NCBI GenBank assembly: GCA_009775375.1
Contig: VSPO01000054.1
Span: 1 to 20,216 of the forward strand
Direction of reading: 5' to 3'
Source of the DNA: Muribaculaceae bacterium
Lineage (GTDB): Bacteria > Bacteroidota > Bacteroidia > Bacteroidales > Muribaculaceae
DNA length: 20,216 nt
The position numbers and the translations under genes were made by a program. This document shows positions 16,591 through 20,216 of this stretch, one piece after another. Numbering within the stretch: the first letter of the stretch is position 1; every line of letters begins with the position of its first letter. The notes under the pieces were generated by a model. It saw only the letters and a list, made by a program, of their open reading frames with translations, was not told the DNA's origin and did not search any database.

Positions 16591-16883
16591 GGAACTCGCT
16601 CTTAAGCAACGTTTCGGCAAAAGAACTTGCATAGGAAAAAAGATACAACATGATATGGATAATATCGTTGATTATTAGTATGTTTTCAGATGATATCCTG
16701 TTGTTTCCATGTTATAAACAGTGACAAAGTTGAGGCTATTGACGGTCTCGGATCTATCGAATATGTCGAAGAGTATTCCACTAAAGGATATTCAGCAGAA
16801 TGATCGCAAGCGAAGATCAGAGAACTGTAAAGGAGATGTGGGATTCCGGGGGAAAAGGAATGCCAACAAAGTGTGAAAATAGC
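16591..16883. other. Gene-free stretch with a possible decayed coding remnant
   Basis: No intact gene is visible between zupT and the minus-strand operon. On the plus strand, 16690-16803 reads as a short open frame (ISCCFHVINSDKVEAIDGLG, then SIEYVEEYSTKGYSAE) ending in TGA. Reading through that stop continues SQAKIREL to a TAA. A one-base shift at about 16831 then restores an open, protein-like frame (KEMWDSGGKGMPTKCEN). This looks like a decayed small gene with one nonsense and one frameshift change, but it is short and I recognise no relative. Confidence 0.25.
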
Positions 16884-16935
16884 AATGCCAATAACGGGAG
16901 TGGAATCAACCACAACCGTTATTGGCATTTGCTTT
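16882..16935 (-). terminator. Terminator of the four-gene envelope operon (possibly bidirectional)
   Basis: AATGCCAATAACGG (16884-16897) and its exact complement (16916-16929) pair over 14 bp. The stem extends through one bulged base to AGC/GCT, and the loop holds an inner GTGG/CCAC stem. On the minus strand it is followed by ATTTT, and on the plus strand by GCTTTAATAAAA. It lies about 45 bases after the last gene of the minus-strand operon. Confidence 0.75.
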
Positions 16936-16975
16936 AATAAAATATCAATACATTAGCTTCTTGCTCTAATGAAGA

Positions 16976-17722
16976 TTATTCTGCCAATCTAAAACCTATA
17001 AATGAGCATTTAAAATTCGGATTGCTTACAAATCTGCATCCGGGATTATTATATTCAGGGATATTTCCCCAGCATCCTCCACGAAATATCTTGCCTATAT
17101 CCGATTTTTTTGCTCCCTGAGGATTCTTTTGGGGCTTCTCTGAATAATGCCCGTACCAGTCCTGCACCCATTCGGACACATTGCCGCCCATATCATATAT
17201 ACCAAGTTCATTGGGTTTCAATAACCCGACTTGATGCGTATGCTTATCCGCATTGTGAGAATGCCACGCAGTCTTATCAATTTCATTTCCTCCAATGAAA
17301 ACATAGCCCCTGGACAAATTCCCTCCTTTGGCAGCAAACTCCCATTCGGCTTCCGTCGGCAGACGGTATTTCTTACCTGTCAGCTTGTTCAGTTTCTTTA
17401 TGAATATCTGCACATCGTGCCATGAGACATTTTCCACAGGTAATTCATCTCCTTTGGAAATGCTCGGATTCTCCCCCATAACGGCCTCCCACAATTCTTG
17501 TGTCACTTCATATTTGCCGATACGAAAATCGGACAACGTTACCTCATGTTTAGGGGTCTCATACAGGTGTTCAGCCTCGCCTTCATCAAGTCCCATTGTG
17601 AAAGTGCCGCCTTCTACATCAACCATTTCAATTACCGGAATGAATGTCGGCTCTTTTGCGCTGACAGCAATTGAAAAGACTATTGCAAGTGTAGCAGGTA
17701 GTATCAGAGAAAATAATCTCAT
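16976..17722 (-). CDS. Secreted SUMF1/FGE-fold protein, catalytic cysteines apparently missing
   Basis: 248 residues from the ATG at 17722; a TTG three codons upstream is less likely because the ATG gives a clean signal peptide (RLFSLILPATLAIVFSIAVSA, cleavage near Ala22). The rest is a full formylglycine-generating-enzyme (SUMF1) fold: VEGGTFTMG (37-44), HEVTLSDFRIGKYEVTQELWEAVMG (59-83), PVENVSWHDVQIFIKKLN, YRLPTEAEWEFAAKGG (119-134), the GIYDMGGNVSEWVQDWYG block (174-191) and a terminal FIGFRLAE. True FGE needs a Cys pair just after the GGS motif; here RGGCW is followed by GNIPEYNNPGC, so by my alignment the pair is not conserved, although C217, C229 and C239 are near. It is more likely a binding or structural member, as in PvdO- or GldJ/GldK-like proteins, than an enzyme. 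Last gene of the operon, 10 bases after the GLPGLI gene. Confidence 0.85.
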   Translation of the reverse strand: MRLFSLILPATLAIVFSIAVSAKEPTFIPVIEMVDVEGGTFTMGLDEGEAEHLYETPKHEVTLSDFRIGKYEVTQELWEAVMGENPSISKGDELPVENVSWHDVQIFIKKLNKLTGKKYRLPTEAEWEFAAKGGNLSRGYVFIGGNEIDKTAWHSHNADKHTHQVGLLKPNELGIYDMGGNVSEWVQDWYGHYSEKPQKNPQGAKKSDIGKIFRGGCWGNIPEYNNPGCRFVSNPNFKCSFIGFRLAE

Positions 17723-17732
17723 AGCACTCAAA

Positions 17733-18560
17733 TTAATGATAATCCGTTTCTATAAAATCTCCGCTCTTTGATACCTTTGACAAGGTTTCCGAAGAGATTT
17801 CCACTTTAATGCCCTTGGCGTTAAGATGCCCCATAGGATTGTCGCGCATCGCTCTCATTGCCCGCAGTATTGCCTTACGGTCTCGTTTCTCATACGCATC
17901 GCCTCCATATACGCCGGTGATTGCTTTGTCGGAATTTTCAATTCCATCTGCTATGTATCCATAACCGCCTTCACCTGTTCCTACCTTAAGTATCAGCCCG
18001 GGAAGGCCGTGGAATTTCCACGGGCCATCCTGAACAGGAATATCGGGAGTGAACCAAGCGGTCCAGCGACGGCCATGATAATCCGTCGTGGCCTGTATGC
18101 ACTCGTAGCCGAGTATTGTCTTGGTGCTGTCGCCGATTTCCCAGACCATTTCCGAGTAGGGTTCTGTGTAATACACAGGCTCGTCAGTGCCTATCATGTC
18201 ATAGACAGTGATGGTGAAATCTGCCGCTGACTTCAGGACATATAGGGTCTCCTTCTTGCGGGGCAGTTTATTTACATCTATACCGCCTTGGGCAATCATA
18301 GCCTGCAACGCTGCCTCCTGAGTTTTTTTGAAGTTGGCAAGACCCTCGGGAGTTGATGTCAACGAGTCAATCTCCTCAGACCTGGGATTAAAGAATTTTG
18401 ACTGTACCGCATTTGCAAGAAGATGATATTTGTTGCCTCTTTCCACTCCGTTCTCATAGAAGGAGATTTCAGAATAGCTGACCTCGATGTCAGCTTTCTG
18501 TTGTGCGCTCACGGCTATTGCCACAACGCACATTGACATAAATGAAATTAGTCTGTTCAT
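17733..18560 (-). CDS. GLPGLI family exported protein
   Basis: 275 residues from the ATG at 18560, which gives a clean signal peptide (NRLISFMSMCVVAIAVSA-QQ). The longer open frame from 18608 would add 16 residues that break this pattern. The protein holds the exact family motif GLPGLI (185-190) within the block RRWTAWFTPDIPVQDGPWKFHGLPGLILKV. Other typical features are a conserved ILGYECIQATTDYHGR stretch before it and a charged C-terminus. GLPGLI proteins are small secreted or periplasmic proteins of Bacteroidetes with no established biochemical function. Third gene of the minus-strand envelope operon; the SUMF1-fold gene follows after 10 bases, which suggests a shared process outside the inner membrane. 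Confidence 0.92.
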   Translation of the reverse strand: MNRLISFMSMCVVAIAVSAQQKADIEVSYSEISFYENGVERGNKYHLLANAVQSKFFNPRSEEIDSLTSTPEGLANFKKTQEAALQAMIAQGGIDVNKLPRKKETLYVLKSAADFTITVYDMIGTDEPVYYTEPYSEMVWEIGDSTKTILGYECIQATTDYHGRRWTAWFTPDIPVQDGPWKFHGLPGLILKVGTGEGGYGYIADGIENSDKAITGVYGGDAYEKRDRKAILRAMRAMRDNPMGHLNAKGIKVEISSETLSKVSKSGDFIETDYH

Positions 18561-18646
18561 TTTCTTAATGATATTGAGATCAGTAGCTCGCTGCCCCGGA
18601 GCCAACATCAGGAAAAACAGATATGCAATGAGTCGGGGAATTGAGC

Positions 18647-19114
18647 TTAATTGGATTTTGAGAATGTCTCAGATATTTGTTTCGACACTCGCTTTATTGC
18701 TTCGTTAATATCGTATCCGGCACCTGCTATGCCAAGTGATGAATAAGCGCCTCGGCAAGATGCCACCGGTCTCCCGGTATCATAGTCTATGAAGTTTACA
18801 GTTACGACAGTTTCCTCCTGCGTGACATTCACTCCGTATTTAACCAACAGTAGTCTTTTCTGTTGATTAGGATTTAATTCATATATTCGTGCATCGCTTA
18901 CGAGTTTTAGGTGAGAGTTCTCAACAGCGTCAAACAGCTGTATCTCATACTCCATCAGCTCTGCAGGAATACGGTATGTGTCGTTGTTTATGATTGACGC
19001 GTATTCATAATAAGACAGATTGACGTTATTGGATACTGTTGATTTGGAGGTCGTACATGCCGAAAACAAGAGCAAAACAACAATATAACAAACTGATTTT
19101 GTGGACATTCTCAT
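18647..19114 (-). CDS. Hypothetical lipoprotein, second gene of the envelope operon
   Basis: 155 residues. Lipoprotein signal: STKSVCYIVVLLLFSAC20, with the lipidated Cys at 20; a second Met at position 3 (19108) is an equally good start. The mature part is mixed alpha/beta. It ends in a run resembling small surface-lipoprotein domains: TVVTVNFIDYDTGRPVASCRGAYSSLGIAGAGYD, then a charged helix (INEAIKRVSKQISETFSK). I do not recognise the family. It is 11 bases after the first lipoprotein gene and 86 bases before the GLPGLI gene. That gap can form a loose CCCCG/CGGGG stem but has no clear promoter. Confidence 0.75.
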   Translation of the reverse strand: MRMSTKSVCYIVVLLLFSACTTSKSTVSNNVNLSYYEYASIINNDTYRIPAELMEYEIQLFDAVENSHLKLVSDARIYELNPNQQKRLLLVKYGVNVTQEETVVTVNFIDYDTGRPVASCRGAYSSLGIAGAGYDINEAIKRVSKQISETFSKSN

Positions 19115-19125
19115 AATCTATACGT

Positions 19126-19851
19126 TTATTTGAAATCTAAAGAAACACGTGTATACACATTCTCATAGCGAACCAACAACTTGACATAAGGATTCGTATC
19201 GCCTATATCAGGATATTTCAACACCATTTGGTTCCCATTTATCTCGAAATCAAGCATATCTGTCAGGTCATTATGTCCGTTGGTATAATAGGCTTCAACA
19301 GCCTCATCAATCACGCAACCATGTGTGAATTCGTATGAAACAATACTGTAATATGCATCATTCTCCACTTTAACAACAATTTTGTCATCCCATTTTGGAA
19401 GTTGTTTGATTTCGGGATAGCATTCGGCAAAGCTGATTTTGGCTCCGGCAATGTCCTTGTTTTTGTCATAAATCCAAGAATCCACATACACGTTGTAGTA
19501 GTTGGCATTGATAGGATAAGCGCGTGCCCCTGCCACGGTCTGGATATCTTGTGCGAGCATGATTTGATAGAAGTTGCCGGGAGTGACTGCTACTTCCTGT
19601 GCTATCTGGGATAGATTGGGACTTTGGTTGAAACTGCCTTTTCTGCCAAGGTCGGCAATGCCGCAATATGATGATGAGAAGTTATTGGAAGCATTGATAA
19701 ACACATCAGAACCGCCAATAGTCGTTTCACGATCTCCGGTCATCATATTAAGCGAAATGGCGTTTATTGGAGTTTTAGGCTCATAGTCACTACTGCATGA
19801 TACAGCGAATATGGCGAAGAGTGAAATTAGAAATATAATCTTCTTATTCAT
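19126..19851 (-). CDS. Hypothetical lipoprotein heading the envelope operon
   Basis: 241 residues. Lipoprotein signal MNKKIIFLISLFAIFAVSC19 followed by SSDYEPKTP, an acidic, Pro-containing linker of the kind seen on Bacteroidetes surface lipoproteins. The mature protein is Asn/Tyr/Asp-rich and probably beta-rich (GGSDVFINASNNFSSSYCGIADLG, YYNVYVDSWIYDKNKDIAGAKISFAE, MVLKYPDIGDTNPYVKLLVRYENVYTRVSLDF). It resembles, from memory only, Bacteroides lipoproteins of a DUF5036-like family; I cannot confirm this. It is the first of four co-directional genes and is preceded by a long structured leader and a perfect hairpin adjacent to the start codon. Confidence 0.78.
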   Translation of the reverse strand: MNKKIIFLISLFAIFAVSCSSDYEPKTPINAISLNMMTGDRETTIGGSDVFINASNNFSSSYCGIADLGRKGSFNQSPNLSQIAQEVAVTPGNFYQIMLAQDIQTVAGARAYPINANYYNVYVDSWIYDKNKDIAGAKISFAECYPEIKQLPKWDDKIVVKVENDAYYSIVSYEFTHGCVIDEAVEAYYTNGHNDLTDMLDFEINGNQMVLKYPDIGDTNPYVKLLVRYENVYTRVSLDFK

Positions 19852-19860
19852 ATTTTTTGT

Positions 19861-19883
19861 ATCTCTATTGGCTCAATAGAGAT
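19861..19883 (-). promoter_or_regulatory. Perfect 10-bp hairpin directly upstream of the first lipoprotein start
   Basis: ATCTCTATTG (19861-19870), three-base loop, CAATAGAGAT (19874-19883): a perfect inverted repeat. In the minus-strand message it ends nine bases before the ATG at 19851, so a folded hairpin would sit at the ribosome-docking region. It has no T-tract on this strand and is therefore not an intrinsic terminator. It could be a translational control element or a protein-binding dyad. Confidence 0.55.
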
Positions 19884-19931
19884 ATTAGTTATAAAAAAGA
19901 AACGTTAGCCAACTATGCCACGTCTTAACTT

Positions 19932-20019
19932 GATGGCCCTGAGAAAGCCTTGTACTCAGATGTGGTTGACAGCAGCCCACGCTATGCGAGGGAAGCCATC
20001 ATGCCATATCATTGAGTAC
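19932..20019 (-). ncRNA. Candidate structured leader RNA with two alternative folds
   Basis: On the minus strand, fold A has a hairpin 20000-19968 (GATGGC/GCTGTC, a 2x2 internal loop, CCC/GGG, a T-T mismatch, CGC/GCG, ATA loop), enclosed by a perfect 7-bp stem GTACTCA/TGAGTAC (20019-20013 with 19958-19952). Fold B reuses 20000-19995 to pair perfectly with 19937-19932 (GATGGC/GCCATC), and 19959-19955 with 19943-19939 (CTGAG/CTCAG). The folds exclude each other, as in a switch. A -7 element at 20117-20110 lies upstream. I recognise no known riboswitch class. A competing reading is a decayed coding remnant: the plus strand reads LDGPEKALYSDVVDSSPRYA, then REAIMPYH. Confidence 0.35.
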
Positions 20020-20109
20020 GAATGAAAATTTCTTAGGTTCTCAAGTTCAAGACAAACATAACGATTCTTATCTTTTAAATGTCATGGAAAGGCAATGCCA
20101 TTCCGACTG

Positions 20110-20117
20110 CAAATTTA
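20110..20117 (-). promoter_or_regulatory. -7 element possibly driving the envelope operon
   Basis: TAAATTTG on the minus strand matches TAnnTTTG. The nearest TTG upstream (20145-20143) is 25 bases away rather than 19-21, so the -33 element is poor. If used, it gives a leader of about 250 bases that contains the structured region and the start-proximal hairpin. The rest of 20118-20216 is A/T-rich with nothing I can support. Confidence 0.4.
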
Positions 20118-20216
20118 ACCAAAATAGTTGTATTCTAAGTTACAATAGTTCGTTAAAAATCTGAATTAGAAATTTATGCTGTAAAACATATCCATATTAT
20201 TGATTTCCAACAAAAT

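Noticed and set aside
16036..16632. 198-codon minus-strand open frame opposite zupT
   Set aside because: Antisense to the conserved ZIP metal-site helices; the peptide has no signal, domain or neighbour support.
16686..16928. 80-codon minus-strand open frame between zupT and the envelope operon
   Set aside because: Its first codons are encoded by the terminator hairpin, and its sequence looks less protein-like than the opposite-strand reading.
17723..17731. TTG start for the SUMF1-fold protein
   Set aside because: The ATG at 17722 gives a standard signal peptide; the TTG would add only three residues.
18561..18608. Longer start for the GLPGLI protein
   Set aside because: It adds 16 polar residues in front of a clean signal peptide that begins at the ATG at 18560.
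1..20216. CRISPR arrays, insertion sequences, integrases, toxin-antitoxin or restriction genes
   Set aside because: No regularly spaced direct repeats, transposase or integrase motifs or paired terminal inverted repeats were seen; the inverted repeats found fit terminators or leader hairpins.

Overview
The window looks like a chromosomal stretch from a member of the Bacteroidales (phylum Bacteroidota). Three things support this. Several intergenic regions carry the Bacteroidetes-type promoter (TTTG, about 20 bases, then TAnnTTTG). Purine-rich Shine-Dalgarno sequences are mostly absent before the start codons. The gene content is also typical: a GLPGLI-family protein, a two-subunit methylmalonyl-CoA mutase, a DcaP-like porin, a Yip1-like membrane protein and a long PurF-like amidotransferase. 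A gut family such as Muribaculaceae would fit, but that is a guess. I see no insertion sequence, integrase, phage gene or CRISPR array.

Left part (1-4300): tRNA-Gln(CTG) on the minus strand with a consensus promoter; a lone gene for a secreted His/Pro-rich protein, followed by a strong terminator; then uvrA and a small lipoprotein gene one base downstream. The terminator of that pair lies inside the coding sequence of the next, convergent gene.

Middle (4179-11362): on the minus strand, a PurF-like phosphoribosyltransferase/amidotransferase gene followed by a U32-family gene (RlhA/TrhP-like RNA hydroxylation relative), and a Yip1-like membrane protein gene followed by smpB (trans-translation), the latter pair with a perfect promoter and a strong terminator. 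On the plus strand, a DcaP-like outer-membrane porin gene and a FtsE-type ABC ATPase gene with no ftsX beside it.

Right-centre (11363-16590): the mutA-mutB operon for adenosylcobalamin-dependent methylmalonyl-CoA mutase (succinate/propionate interconversion), with a leader of about 180 bases that can form two competing hairpins, and a ZIP-family metal transporter gene (ZupT-like).

Right end (16591-20216): a gene-free stretch with a possible decayed coding remnant, then a minus-strand cluster of four exported proteins: two lipoproteins, a GLPGLI protein and a secreted SUMF1/FGE-fold protein that seems to lack the catalytic cysteine pair. Upstream is a leader of about 250 bases that can fold in two mutually exclusive ways, with a separate perfect hairpin almost touching the first start codon. 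This cluster and its leader are the least explained and most accessory-looking part of the window; the rest is mostly housekeeping.
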